64,000 nt of DNA from Halalkalicoccus sp. CG83 (lineage in GTDB: Archaea > Halobacteriota > Halobacteria > Halobacteriales > Halalkalicoccaceae): contig NZ_JAZDDH010000002.1 in assembly GCF_037081715.1 (NCBI RefSeq), forward strand, positions 372,001-436,000, read 5' to 3'. Under the pieces are notes generated by a model. That model was not told the DNA's origin. It searched no databases and saw only the letters and a program-made list of their open reading frames with translations. The translations under genes were made by a program, and so were the position numbers. Positions 1 through 10,689 of this stretch are shown here, in pieces. Each line of letters opens with the position of its first letter. The first letter of the stretch is position 1.

Positions 1-487
1 CCCGCTCGAACCGCTGCTCGGAGAGCGCGCCGTCCTCGCGGGCCAGCCGGGCGACGTGGCTCAGCCGGTGCTCGCCGAAGAAATCGACCCACGAGCCGGT
101 CCAGGGGTTCGGCTGGCGGACCGGTCCCGTGAGGGTGTCGAACGGGAACCCGAACGCCTCCGCCCCGTGGGCGTGCAGCCGGGCGAGTCGCTCGGCGGCG
201 TCGCGCTCGACCGCGGGCGTGAACTCGGAGCGTCCCTCGACGTGCTCCATCACGAGCAGGTCGTCCGACGCGTCGTACACCTCGGGGACCGCGAGCCCGG
301 CCTCGGAGAGCGTCCGGAGCATCCGCGCCTCGACCGACAACGGCGTCGGTCCCGTCTTCGCGACGACCGGTTCGCCCTCCGCGAACTCGGCGCGGACGAC
401 CCGGCCGATCATGCCGCCCTCGAGGTCCGCGACTTCGATCGGTTCGCGGCCGATGGCGGCTGCTATCCGGCGTTCGAGATCGGACAT
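1..487 (-). CDS. Fructosamine kinase-like protein (C-terminus beyond the left edge)
   Basis: The gene reads leftward from ATG at 487 and is open to the window edge, giving 162 N-terminal residues. They look like the small lobe of a fructosamine-3-kinase / aminoglycoside-phosphotransferase-like fold: a Gly-rich strand-turn near residues 24-32, the sequence VVAKTG with the likely ATP-binding Lys near 44, a Glu near 54, a hinge LLVMEHVEG near 77-85, LARLHAHG near 101-108, and WTGSWVDFF near 129-137, which is typical of the fructosamine kinase branch. The family phosphorylates sugar-amine adducts on proteins or small amines in the cytoplasm. The catalytic loop lies outside the window. It starts 12 bases after the L15e stop on the same strand, so the two are probably co-transcribed. 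Confidence 0.85.
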   Translation of the reverse strand, partial: MSDLERRIAAAIGREPIEVADLEGGMIGRVVRAEFAEGEPVVAKTGPTPLSVEARMLRTLSEAGLAVPEVYDASDDLLVMEHVEGRSEFTPAVERDAAERLARLHAHGAEAFGFPFDTLTGPVRQPNPWTGSWVDFFGEHRLSHVARLAREDGALSEQRFER

Positions 488-499
488 GAAAGGGGCGCG

Positions 500-1075
500 T
501 TACTGGCTGCTTCGGCTGGGTCGGGTGTGTTCGGTGCCCTTGCCCTTCGTACCGAGGCCGCGGTTACGCTTGCCCGCACCCGTCAGGCCGCGAAGCGCGC
601 GGTTCTGCTGGTTCTCGTTGCAGATCCAGTTGAGGTCGTCGTCGTTCTGGATCGCGGGGTGTTCGGGGTCGAGCAGGATCACTTCGAACCACTTCTGCGA
701 GCCGTCCTGGCCGACGCCGTAGGAGTTGAGCACGCGGAGGTTGCGGAACTTACGGGTCGCGCGCTCCTCGGCGATGCGTTGGAGGTTCTTCGTCCGCGTG
801 ATCCGGCTGACGCCCTGGCGCTTCGACCGGCGACCCGCCTTGTGACGCTGCTTGCGTGCGGTCCCCTTGCGGACGCTGACCCGGGCGACGACGACGCCCT
901 GTTTGGCCTTGTAACCGAGTTCGCGGGCCTTGTCCAGCCGCGTGGGGCGCTCGATGCGTTCGATCGCGCCCTCCTCGCGCCACTGCTGTTTTCGTCGCCA
1001 CTGTAGCTCGCCGAGGTCCCCGTCGCCGGGGTCCTTCCACGCGTCGCGAATGTGTGAGTAGAAGCTTCGTGCCAT
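500..1075 (-). CDS. rpl15e: 50S ribosomal protein L15e
   Basis: This 191-residue protein starts MARSFYSHIRDAW and carries the family's basic core (KARELGYKAKQGVVVARVSV) followed by an Arg/Lys-rich stretch and the segment ending in WICNENQQNRALRGLTGAG. It is a structural component of the large ribosomal subunit found in Archaea and eukaryotes. The open frame continues upstream to 1138, but that extension is Arg/Pro-rich antisense-like sequence, and the ATG at 1075 gives the standard family N-terminus. The fructosamine-kinase-like gene follows after 12 bases on the same strand. The 152 bases upstream, to the TrmB-like gene, should hold its promoter. Confidence 0.97.
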   Translation of the reverse strand: MARSFYSHIRDAWKDPGDGDLGELQWRRKQQWREEGAIERIERPTRLDKARELGYKAKQGVVVARVSVRKGTARKQRHKAGRRSKRQGVSRITRTKNLQRIAEERATRKFRNLRVLNSYGVGQDGSQKWFEVILLDPEHPAIQNDDDLNWICNENQQNRALRGLTGAGKRNRGLGTKGKGTEHTRPSRSSQ

Positions 1076-1227
1076 GTGTATCACCACGGGCGTTGGGTGG
1101 TTCAGCCACGCGGATCGTCGTCGAGCCGCCGGCCACATTCCGTCCTGCGTCCGCGGCAGGTGCCCGCTGGTGCCCGTTCGCCAGCGAGTGGCCGGTTCTA
1201 CCGCCGAGTCGCGGTTAAGCCCTTCGA

Positions 1228-2007
1228 TCAGCGCCCGCGCTCGCTCTCGATGACTGCGGTCTCGAGCCAGCCCGTGAGGATCTCCGCCAGCACCGTCGCG
1301 AAGCCGCTCGACTCGCTCCAGATCGCCGCCTCCTCCTCGTGGCCGGTGCCGGCCTCCCCGTGGACGCTCAGGAGTACCGCGGCGTCGTCGGCGACCAACA
1401 TCCGGGCGGCACGCTCGTTTCGCAGGCTCTCGGGGGGTGCATGGACCGTAATCACGCCCCCCTCGAACGGTCGCCGGACGTCGGGGTCCTCGCTCACGAC
1501 GACGACCTCGACGCCGCCGTCGGCCGCCGCGAACAGCCGTTCGCGGATCGTCTCGGTGAGCAGCGTCGCGTTCGCCGCCCCGAAGACGATCGTCTCGTTC
1601 GCACCCTCGAGGAGGTGCTCGATCCGGTCGTCGACGTGCTCGGTCCCGTTGACCGACCAGATGTCCTCGCGTTCCTCGCCGGCCTCGTTGCGGTCGCGCA
1701 CCGACTCGAGGAACTCGAACGCCTGGGAGCGTTCGCGCTCGAAGCGTTCCTCGAGCAGCCGTTCGGCCTCCTCCAGGCTGACGGGACGGTACTGCATCGG
1801 CGTCGAGTGCTGTACCTCGACCAGCCCCCGCTCCGCCAGGCTCTCGGCCGCCCCGTAGACCTGGGACCGAGGGATCTCCGAGACGCGATAGACGTCACGG
1901 GCGGTCCCCGTGCCCAGCGTCTGGAGTGCGATGAACACCTTCGCCTCGTAGTTCGAGAGCCCGAGTCGTTCCAGCGCGTCGACGGCTGCCGTTTCGTCGG
2001 TCGTCAT
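1228..2007 (-). CDS. TrmB-family transcriptional regulator
   Basis: This is a 259-residue cytoplasmic DNA-binding protein. The N-terminal TrmB winged helix covers about residues 8-75 (LERLGLSNYEAKVFIALQTLG, then a recognition region SEIPRSQVYGAAESLAERGLVEV). A short coiled segment follows (EEAERLLEERFERERSQAFEFLESV), then an effector-type domain from about 105 onward with DDRIEHLLEGANETIVFGAAN. TrmB proteins control sugar and central-metabolism genes in haloarchaea. This one lacks an obvious sugar-binding C-terminal signature, so the ligand is unknown. It is a single gene transcribed toward rpl15e. Confidence 0.88.
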   Translation of the reverse strand: MTTDETAAVDALERLGLSNYEAKVFIALQTLGTGTARDVYRVSEIPRSQVYGAAESLAERGLVEVQHSTPMQYRPVSLEEAERLLEERFERERSQAFEFLESVRDRNEAGEEREDIWSVNGTEHVDDRIEHLLEGANETIVFGAANATLLTETIRERLFAAADGGVEVVVVSEDPDVRRPFEGGVITVHAPPESLRNERAARMLVADDAAVLLSVHGEAGTGHEEEAAIWSESSGFATVLAEILTGWLETAVIESERGR

Positions 2008-2440
2008 TGAAGTCGTCCGTTCCGAGTACGGAGACCGTAGGTGTAAAAGGACGTTCCGGTTCGCCGCCTCGTTCGCCCCGGAGGATCGGCACGACCGGCG
2101 GTACGCCTACGTCGACGCGTGGATCCCCCCGCGGTGGGATCGCAGTCGAGACGAACGCCGCCGCCGTCTCCGGATCGAGGTGATGGCCGCCCGCACGACG
2201 CCAGCAGGGATCGGCGGCCCCGGATCGACGAGTCACTCGCGACGTGGCCCGAGGCGATGCTCGGCGAGCCCGTCGGGGGATCGTCGAACGCGAACGCCGG
2301 GTGTCCGTCCCGCCCGTGTCGGTCGGCCGATCCCCGCCCTCGTTCTCGCGAGATCGGCCGAGGTTCGATTTTCTATCGTCACATGTGATTTACGGGACTC
2401 TCACGCGGGGCTTTTATCGCCGCTCGCCCTATCGGGGCCA
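2008..2440. other. Intergenic region without a supported gene; RIO2 promoter at its right end
   Basis: Several open frames cross this stretch, but all are Arg/Pro-rich and none resembles a known protein. The divergent promoters of the TrmB-like gene and of rio2 must lie here. The T-rich element cttttatcgc at 2411-2420 is centred about 27 bases before the rio2 ATG, which fits an archaeal TATA-like box and a leaderless rio2 transcript. Confidence 0.5.
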
Positions 2441-3349
2441 ATGGCACGGAACGTCGCGAGCGTGATGCGGGAACTCGATCCCGAGGACTTCCATCTGCTC
2501 TCGGGCGTCGAGCACGGCATGCGTTTCAGCGAGTGGGTCAACCGGGGGAAGCTCACCGAGTTCTCGCGGCTGACGAGCGAGGAGGTCGACTACCGGCTGA
2601 ACCGCTGTCTCGACCGCGAACTAGTGGAGCGAAAGACCATCCAGTACGAGGGGATCCGTCTCCGGATGGACGGCTACGACGCGCTCGCGCTTCGAACGTT
2701 CGCCGAGCGCGACACCATCGAGGGGTTCGGCGCACCCCTCGGAGTGGGCAAGGAGAGCGACGTCTTCGAGGTGCAGTCCTACCGGCCGATGGCCCTGAAG
2801 TTCCACCGGGAGGGCTACACCAACTTCCGGGAGGTCCGCCGCGAGCGCGACTACACCTCCGATAAGGAGCACCTCTCGTGGTTCTACACGGCCCGCAAGG
2901 CCGCCGAGCGCGAGTACGAGGCGCTTGAGGCGCTCTATCCCGACGTGTCGGTCCCCAGACCGGAGGACCAGAACCGCCACGCGCTGATCATGGAGAAGAT
3001 CCCCGACGCCGAACTCTCGCGGACGAAGCTCACCGACGAGCAGGTCCGGCCGGTGCTCGACATGATCCTTCGCGAACTCGCCGCGGCCTACGAGACCGGC
3101 TACGTCCACGCCGACATGAGCCAGTACAACGTCTTCGTCGGCGAGGAGGGGGTCACCGTCTTCGACTGGCCGCAGGCGGTCCCCGCGGATCACGAGAACG
3201 CAGAGGAGTTCCTCGCGCGCGACGTTCGTAACCTGTTCGGCTACTTCGAGCGCAAGTACCCGGGTCAGATACCCGAGATCGATCAGCGTGCACTCGTTTC
3301 CGCCGTCCGCGAGGGATCGTTCGACTCGATCGAGGACCTCAGAGAATAA
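2441..3349 (+). CDS. rio2: RIO2-type serine/threonine protein kinase/ATPase
   Basis: The 302-residue protein has the RIO2 layout: an N-terminal winged helix (about 1-90; MARNVASVMRELDPEDFHLL) followed by an atypical protein kinase fold. Visible are the ATP loop GVGKESDVFEV near 101-111, Lys at about 120, the catalytic motif VHADMSQYNVFV with Asp near 225 and Asn near 230, and the metal-binding DWPQ near 242. RIO2 acts in late maturation of the small ribosomal subunit in Archaea and eukaryotes. The frame is open 87 codons further upstream, but the ATG at 2441 matches the family N-terminus and sits about 27 bases after a TATA-like element. Confidence 0.95.
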   Translation: MARNVASVMRELDPEDFHLLSGVEHGMRFSEWVNRGKLTEFSRLTSEEVDYRLNRCLDRELVERKTIQYEGIRLRMDGYDALALRTFAERDTIEGFGAPLGVGKESDVFEVQSYRPMALKFHREGYTNFREVRRERDYTSDKEHLSWFYTARKAAEREYEALEALYPDVSVPRPEDQNRHALIMEKIPDAELSRTKLTDEQVRPVLDMILRELAAAYETGYVHADMSQYNVFVGEEGVTVFDWPQAVPADHENAEEFLARDVRNLFGYFERKYPGQIPEIDQRALVSAVREGSFDSIEDLRE

Positions 3350-3465
3350 ACCGGATACTGCGATATCGAACGGGGCCGCGCGGCCATCGGTGGCCAAGCA
3401 CCGAACGGTCTTCGGGCCCGCATAAGAGATTTCAAACGCTCGGAACGTACGCGCGACGAGTAGCC

Positions 3466-4662
3466 GTGATCGATCCGCTGTTGGTCGGCGGGCTGGTCAT
3501 CGCGTGTTTCGTCGCGTACAACATCGGAGGAGCGACGACCGGACCGGCGTTCGGTCCGGCCGTCGGAGCGGGCGTGATCAGCAAGACCGTCGCCGGAGGG
3601 CTGATGTCGGTCTGTTTCTTCCTCGGCGCCTGGACGATCGGACGGCGGGTCGTCGACACCCTCGGCGAGGAACTCGTTCGGGATCCGGCGGTCTTCACGC
3701 TACCGGCCAGCATCGTCGTCCTCTTCTTCATCGGTGGCGCGTTGCTGATCGGCAACGTCTCGGGCGCCCCCGCGTCGACGTCGATGACCGCCGTCGGGGC
3801 GATCGCGGGGCTGGGTCTCGCGACCGGCGAGCTCGATTCGGCGGTGATCGGCGAGATCCTCGCCTGGTGGATCATCTCCCCTGTGATCGGATTCTGGATG
3901 GCGGTGGTGATCGGCCGATACGCCTACGGGACGATCGATCGGCTGATCGCGATCGAGCGAAGCGAGGGGCCGCTGGTGACCGTGGAGGGCTCCGGCCCCC
4001 TTCCGCGTCCGGCTCCCGGTCCGAACACGACGCGACGCGAGCTCATCGGCACCGTCGTCGTCGTGGGCATCGGCTGTCTGATGGCGTTCAGCTCGGGGGC
4101 GAGCAACGTCGCGAACGCGATCGCGCCGCTCGTCGGCAGCGGTGCGGTCGGAATGAACCCCGGGATTGTGATCGGCTCGGTCGCCGTCGCGGCGGGCGCG
4201 CTCACCATCGCTCGACGGACGATGGAGACGCTCGGCAACGACATCACCGACCTCCCGCTGACCGCGGCGATCGTCGTCGCCGTGTTGAGTTCGACGATCG
4301 TGATCGTGCTGTCGGCGATCGGCATCCCGGCGAGCTTCGTCATCATCGCGACCGTCTGTATCGTCGGTCTGGGATGGGGACGCTCGACCCGGCAGGTCCC
4401 GATCGCCGCCGCCGTCCACGGCAACGCCTCGCCACGGGTGTCGGTCGGCGCGCTCACGGCCGACGGCGCGCCGACCGTCGGAGAGCCGGAACCGGGAGAG
4501 TCGACCGATGACGTCGCCGCCGACGGCGACGGGGATCCGCCGCCGCGCTCCGAGCTCTTCGACCCGGCGACGACCGTTCGGGTGATCGTCATGCAGAACG
4601 TCGTCCCGATTCTCGCCACGATCGGCTCGTATCTCGCGTTCGTCCTGGTCGGGCCGGTATAG
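3466..4662 (+). CDS. PiT-family inorganic phosphate permease
   Basis: This 398-residue polytopic membrane protein has about ten hydrophobic segments in two related halves. The second half carries the family signature as SSGASNVANAIAPLVG (about 208-223). The first copy is diverged (NIGGATTGPAFGPAVGAG, about 19-36), lacking the usual Asn-Asp-x-Ala-Asn core. A hydrophilic Asp/Glu-rich loop of about 60 residues precedes the last helix. PiT proteins couple phosphate uptake to a cation gradient; the altered first repeat may mean a different substrate or coupling ion. The start is GTG at 3466, just before the first membrane segment, with no ATG closer. A small membrane protein follows 53 bases downstream on the same strand. 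Confidence 0.88.
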   Translation: MIDPLLVGGLVIACFVAYNIGGATTGPAFGPAVGAGVISKTVAGGLMSVCFFLGAWTIGRRVVDTLGEELVRDPAVFTLPASIVVLFFIGGALLIGNVSGAPASTSMTAVGAIAGLGLATGELDSAVIGEILAWWIISPVIGFWMAVVIGRYAYGTIDRLIAIERSEGPLVTVEGSGPLPRPAPGPNTTRRELIGTVVVVGIGCLMAFSSGASNVANAIAPLVGSGAVGMNPGIVIGSVAVAAGALTIARRTMETLGNDITDLPLTAAIVVAVLSSTIVIVLSAIGIPASFVIIATVCIVGLGWGRSTRQVPIAAAVHGNASPRVSVGALTADGAPTVGEPEPGESTDDVAADGDGDPPPRSELFDPATTVRVIVMQNVVPILATIGSYLAFVLVGPV

Positions 4663-4715
4663 CGACTTCGAGGAGTTGTGCCTTTGTACGATCGGTTCGA
4701 ATCCCCGGACGAACG

Positions 4716-5090
4716 ATGACGATTCGGCTCAGGGGTCGTCAGACGCAGTTCTACATCGATCTGGTCTACGGCGTCGCGTTCAGCGTCGGGTTCGGCTATC
4801 TCCTCTTCCTCGGCATGGACCCGCGCGTAGCCGCCTTCGAGGGAGGGCTCGTCCTCGGCTACTTCCTCCGTGTCTGGGAGAACATGAGCATCTACGAGCA
4901 GGTCCTCGAGGAGGAGGTGGCCGGAGAGGCCGAGGAAGCCGTCGCCGCTGAGGTCGAAGAACAGGTCCCCGCGGAGGCCGAACAGCAGGTCTCGACGGAG
5001 GTCGAGGACCGGATCGGTGACGTCGACGAGCGGATCGATCGAGAGATCGAAGCGCAGGTCTCCGATCGGGTGGAGGACCTCGAGGAGTGA
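4716..5090 (+). CDS. Small membrane protein with acidic coiled-coil tail
   Basis: I do not recognise a named family in this 124-residue protein. Residues 12-55 hold one or two hydrophobic segments (FYIDLVYGVAFSVGFGYLLF and a Gly-rich second one). From about 58 to the end it is a charged helix made almost wholly of Glu, Val, Ala and Asp in heptad-like spacing. That suggests a membrane-anchored cytoplasmic coiled coil. It lies just after the phosphate permease on the same strand and could be an accessory subunit of it, but only position supports this. Confidence 0.75.
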   Translation: MTIRLRGRQTQFYIDLVYGVAFSVGFGYLLFLGMDPRVAAFEGGLVLGYFLRVWENMSIYEQVLEEEVAGEAEEAVAAEVEEQVPAEAEQQVSTEVEDRIGDVDERIDREIEAQVSDRVEDLEE

Positions 5091-5331
5091 CCCCTCACGG
5101 ACCGCCCGACGGCCGTGATCGCGACTGCGACCGCGAGCGGGTCCCGGCACCGAACGGCCCGCGTTACACTGAAGACGGACCCGACACTCGCGGGTTCGAG
5201 TGACCTAAGCCGCTTCAACGGTCGATTTGGCGGGTTCGAGAGACGTGTCGGCGGCATCGAACGGGAGTGCCGGGATCCTCACCGGATCGAACGAGACACG
5301 TCCATGGACGACGCGATCTCGACGGCTTCGT

Positions 5332-5517
5332 TCACTCGGCTCTCTCGTTCTTTTCTATCTCCGTGATGATCACGTCCCAGTCCGGATGTTCGCCACCGTT
5401 CCGGCATTCCCATCCCCCTTCGACGTCGATACCGTTGTCATACGCCCGAAGAAGGAGCGATTTCAGTTCGTCGTTTAGTTCCGCCCGAGTCGTGGGCGAC
5501 GTCTCGGTGGTGGTCAT
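5332..5517 (-). CDS. Small haloarchaeal protein downstream of HalOD1
   Basis: This 61-residue acidic protein begins MTTTETSPTTRAELNDELKS and continues with GIDVEGGWECRNGGEHPDWDVIITEIEK. Its ATG overlaps the stop of the HalOD1 gene in an ATGA (5514-5517), so the two are translationally coupled. Similar short proteins accompany HalOD1 genes in other haloarchaea as far as I recall. It has one Cys, no membrane segment, and an unknown function. The GC content here is lower than in surrounding housekeeping genes. Confidence 0.75.
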   Translation of the reverse strand: MTTTETSPTTRAELNDELKSLLLRAYDNGIDVEGGWECRNGGEHPDWDVIITEIEKNERAE

Positions 5518-5870
5518 CGGAGAGGGACGCCCTCGTTGCGGTCGTGTTCCGACGGAGCGATCGTGACGAGACCGTAGCTGTAGACGATTATCTCGTACCC
5601 CTCTACGGTAAACGTGACCGATCGATCGCCGTTCGTCCTGCCCCGAACCTGTACGATCTCGTCGAGCGCGTCAGTGTCTACGGACGCACCGAGCGGGTCC
5701 AGTTCGATCGGGTCTATGCCCGTCACTTCCGACAACGACGCAACGACGGCCATGCTTGTGGAGGTCGAGTTCGGATCGTACTCGGCTCGATACGTCGCCG
5801 AGTCCCGATGGTACTCCAACGACTCTAACTCGGCACTGGCTAAGCTGGCTGTCATACTGTTCTGCATCAC
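5514..5870 (-). CDS. HalOD1 output-domain protein
   Basis: The 118-residue protein matches the haloarchaeal HalOD1 domain: an N-terminal segment YRAEYDPNSTSTSMAVVASL, then EVTGIDPIELDPLGASVDTDALDEIV, then a beta-rich end VTFTVEGYEIIVYSYGLVTIAP. HalOD1 is thought to be an output module of haloarchaeal signalling; its biochemical role is not established. The gene is first in a two-gene unit with the small protein at 5332-5517. The HTH_10 regulator gene lies on the same strand just upstream. A second HalOD1 next to an HTH_10 regulator occurs near 48.8-49.9 kb. Confidence 0.85.
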   Translation of the reverse strand: MMQNSMTASLASAELESLEYHRDSATYRAEYDPNSTSTSMAVVASLSEVTGIDPIELDPLGASVDTDALDEIVQVRGRTNGDRSVTFTVEGYEIIVYSYGLVTIAPSEHDRNEGVPLR

Positions 5871-5949
5871 TCTAGCGGCCTGAGTCGGTTTAACGGGAAC
5901 ACTGATTATACAGGAGGTATTAATAGGGAGCCGAGCGTGTCAGTCGAGC

Positions 5950-6591
5950 CTACTGGCTGATGAGCGTCGCAGCGATGAGTCGCCGATGACCGCGTCTGAG
6001 CCGAGACGAAAGCGACTGCTGGGTGATCCCGAGCTCCTCGGCGACGTCTTCGAGCGACGCCTCACGTGGCGAATCGAAGTACCCACGTTCGTAGGCCAAC
6101 ACCAGCGCTTCTCGCTGGGTGTCGGTCAACTCGTATCCCTCTCCCTGTACCGGGAGCAACGCGTGTACGGCGGTGATGTCGATGGAAATGTCGTGCTCCT
6201 GGCAGTAGGTTCGAAACTCGCCGATCTCCTCCCGAGTCTCGCTGCGCACCTCGAAGTGCCACCCGTCGTTCGTTCCGATCCCCGAGAGAACGGCGATGTG
6301 TGTCTCCTCGAGGGCGCTCAGGATGCCGACGTACTCCCGGTCCCACTTGGCACGCATGAGATACTCGTTCTCGACGCTGTCGATGAGTCGGATGTCCGTC
6401 ACGCCAGCATGGGCTTCGAAGGACGCTTCGATGTCCTCGGCCTCCGCACCACGGACCCAGAAGAACGGGATTATCAGGGTCTCGTGTGGGATGAGTCGCT
6501 CCAGTTCGACCGTCACTTCCGGCAGATTTTCGAAGACGCTCCCCAGCGGAAACTCGTCCGCCGGGCTCGTAAACTCCATCACGGTCGCCAT
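5950..6591 (-). CDS. HTH_10 (bacterio-opsin activator-like) transcriptional regulator
   Basis: This 213-residue protein has a variable N-terminal sensing region (about 1-150) and the C-terminal HTH_10 domain. The domain reads LTDTQREALVLAYERGYFDSP and continues through SLEDVAEELGITQQSLSSRLRRGHRRLI (about 157-207). Such proteins regulate transcription in haloarchaea, with Bat of the bacteriorhodopsin regulon as the prototype. The N-terminus has no recognisable PAS or GAF domain, so the signal is unknown. It is upstream of the HalOD1 gene on the same strand and back-to-back with a broken HTH_10 gene at 6629-7048. Confidence 0.88.
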   Translation of the reverse strand: MATVMEFTSPADEFPLGSVFENLPEVTVELERLIPHETLIIPFFWVRGAEAEDIEASFEAHAGVTDIRLIDSVENEYLMRAKWDREYVGILSALEETHIAVLSGIGTNDGWHFEVRSETREEIGEFRTYCQEHDISIDITAVHALLPVQGEGYELTDTQREALVLAYERGYFDSPREASLEDVAEELGITQQSLSSRLRRGHRRLIAATLISQ

Positions 6592-6628
6592 ACGAACGGT
6601 TCGTCACCGAGACCGATAACCCACGCGG

Positions 6629-7048
6629 GTGGTGTACCGGGCTCGATCACGACGCGTCCCACCGCAATGGGTGAGGGACGCGGGATGGTGGCTCGTCGTC
6701 CGATCCCAGCATACCTGGTGGACCAGGTTCACGGCACACTGTGAGGACGAGCAGGTCTCGTTGGAGGCGTATCGGGTGTCCAATCCGACGAAACCCGACG
6801 CCGGTCCGTGGTACGGCTTGACCGAGCCTCATCGAAGAGCGATTCGTCTCGCCGTACGGAAGGGGTACTACGACATCCCGAGAGGCTGTACGACCAAGGA
6901 GCTCGCGGACGAACTCGGAATCCCCGATTAGGCCGTAACGGAGCGACTCCGTCGTGCCATCGTGGCGCTCGTCACGCACACACTCGCCCCGTCCGAATCA
7001 GGGGCGTGGACCGCCGTCACCCTCGTGCACCATGGCGAATTCTCATAG
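6629..7048 (+). pseudogene. Broken HTH_10 regulator gene
   Basis: From about 6740 the frame reads CEDEQVSLEAYRVSNPTKPD, GPWYGLTEPHRRAIRLAVRKGYYDIP and RGCTTKELADELGIPD. It then hits TAG at 6929-6931, and the same frame continues AVTERLRRAIVALVTHTLAP to a second stop at 7046-7048. Intact relatives have Gln at the TAG (DQAVTERLRRAI), so one C-to-T change explains the stop. Just upstream, a family-like segment (YLVDQVHGTL) lies in another frame and ends at 6744, so a frameshift near 6735-6745 is also likely. The N-terminal sensing region is missing or unrecognisable. This is therefore a decayed copy rather than a short functional protein. Confidence 0.8.
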
Positions 7049-7117
7049 GGCTGCGAGACACTCGTTGAGTATGGTTCGTAAACCGAAAGTGGAACGATCG
7101 GCCTCCGGAGAGTTCGC

Positions 7118-7471
7118 GTGACGGCCAGTACCACTGAGAGCGGGAGATCGATCCCCCCCGACGTCGTTCTCTCGGCGGTCGCCGACGAACACCGGCGGGC
7201 CGTTCTTCGATCACTGAACCAGACCGACCAGAACGAGATGGATGTCGACGCGCTCGCGGATCTGGTCGCCGAACGCGTTCGAAACGGGGAGCCATCGGAC
7301 GACGACCATCGACGACGCATCCACATCGCACTCCACCACATCCATCTTCCTAAACTGGAGGCGTGTGGGATGATACTCTACGATACCGAAACGAACCAGG
7401 TCCGAAACGTCACCGGAGAGCTGAGCCAGAGACTACTGTCGGTGGTCGAGCCGTACGAAGCACGCGAGTGA
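7118..7471 (+). CDS. Haloarchaeal winged-helix (DUF7344-type) regulator
   Basis: This 117-residue protein begins at GTG 7118 and has a predicted winged helix: PPDVVLSAVADEHRRAVLRSL (about 14-34), a variable helix, then RIHIALHHIHLPKLEACGMILYDTETNQV (about 67-95), ending in a short acidic helix. This is the pattern of small haloarchaeal DUF7344-type transcription factors; the family number is from memory. It lies alone between the broken HTH_10 gene and uvrA, in a patch otherwise devoted to regulators. Its target is unknown. Confidence 0.78.
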   Translation: MTASTTESGRSIPPDVVLSAVADEHRRAVLRSLNQTDQNEMDVDALADLVAERVRNGEPSDDDHRRRIHIALHHIHLPKLEACGMILYDTETNQVRNVTGELSQRLLSVVEPYEARE

Positions 7472-7647
7472 CTTCGTCCGTTAGGCGTCCGCGGGTAGCG
7501 ACGTCCGTTCCGTCGTCTGCGATTCGATCCGTCGGACGTCATCACCGCGGGATCACCCCTCGGGAGCGCCCGCCCGTGTGATGCTTTCACACTCCTTGCC
7601 CTCGAAACCGATGGGTATTCACCCGTCGCGACCCTACCGAATTCCCA

Positions 7648-10596
<2,949 letters not shown>

Positions 10597-10689
10597 GCCG
10601 ACTGGCGGCGAATCCGCTCGCCATCCGAACGGTCATCGTCGACTGAACGCGCCCCCTCGTTTTTGTCGATCGGCACCCTACTCACGGGT

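Noticed and set aside
4680-4715. tRNA-like T-arm ggttcgaatccc
   Set aside because: The flanking bases do not pair as a five-base stem, and no acceptor stem or anticodon arm fits in the 53-base gap.
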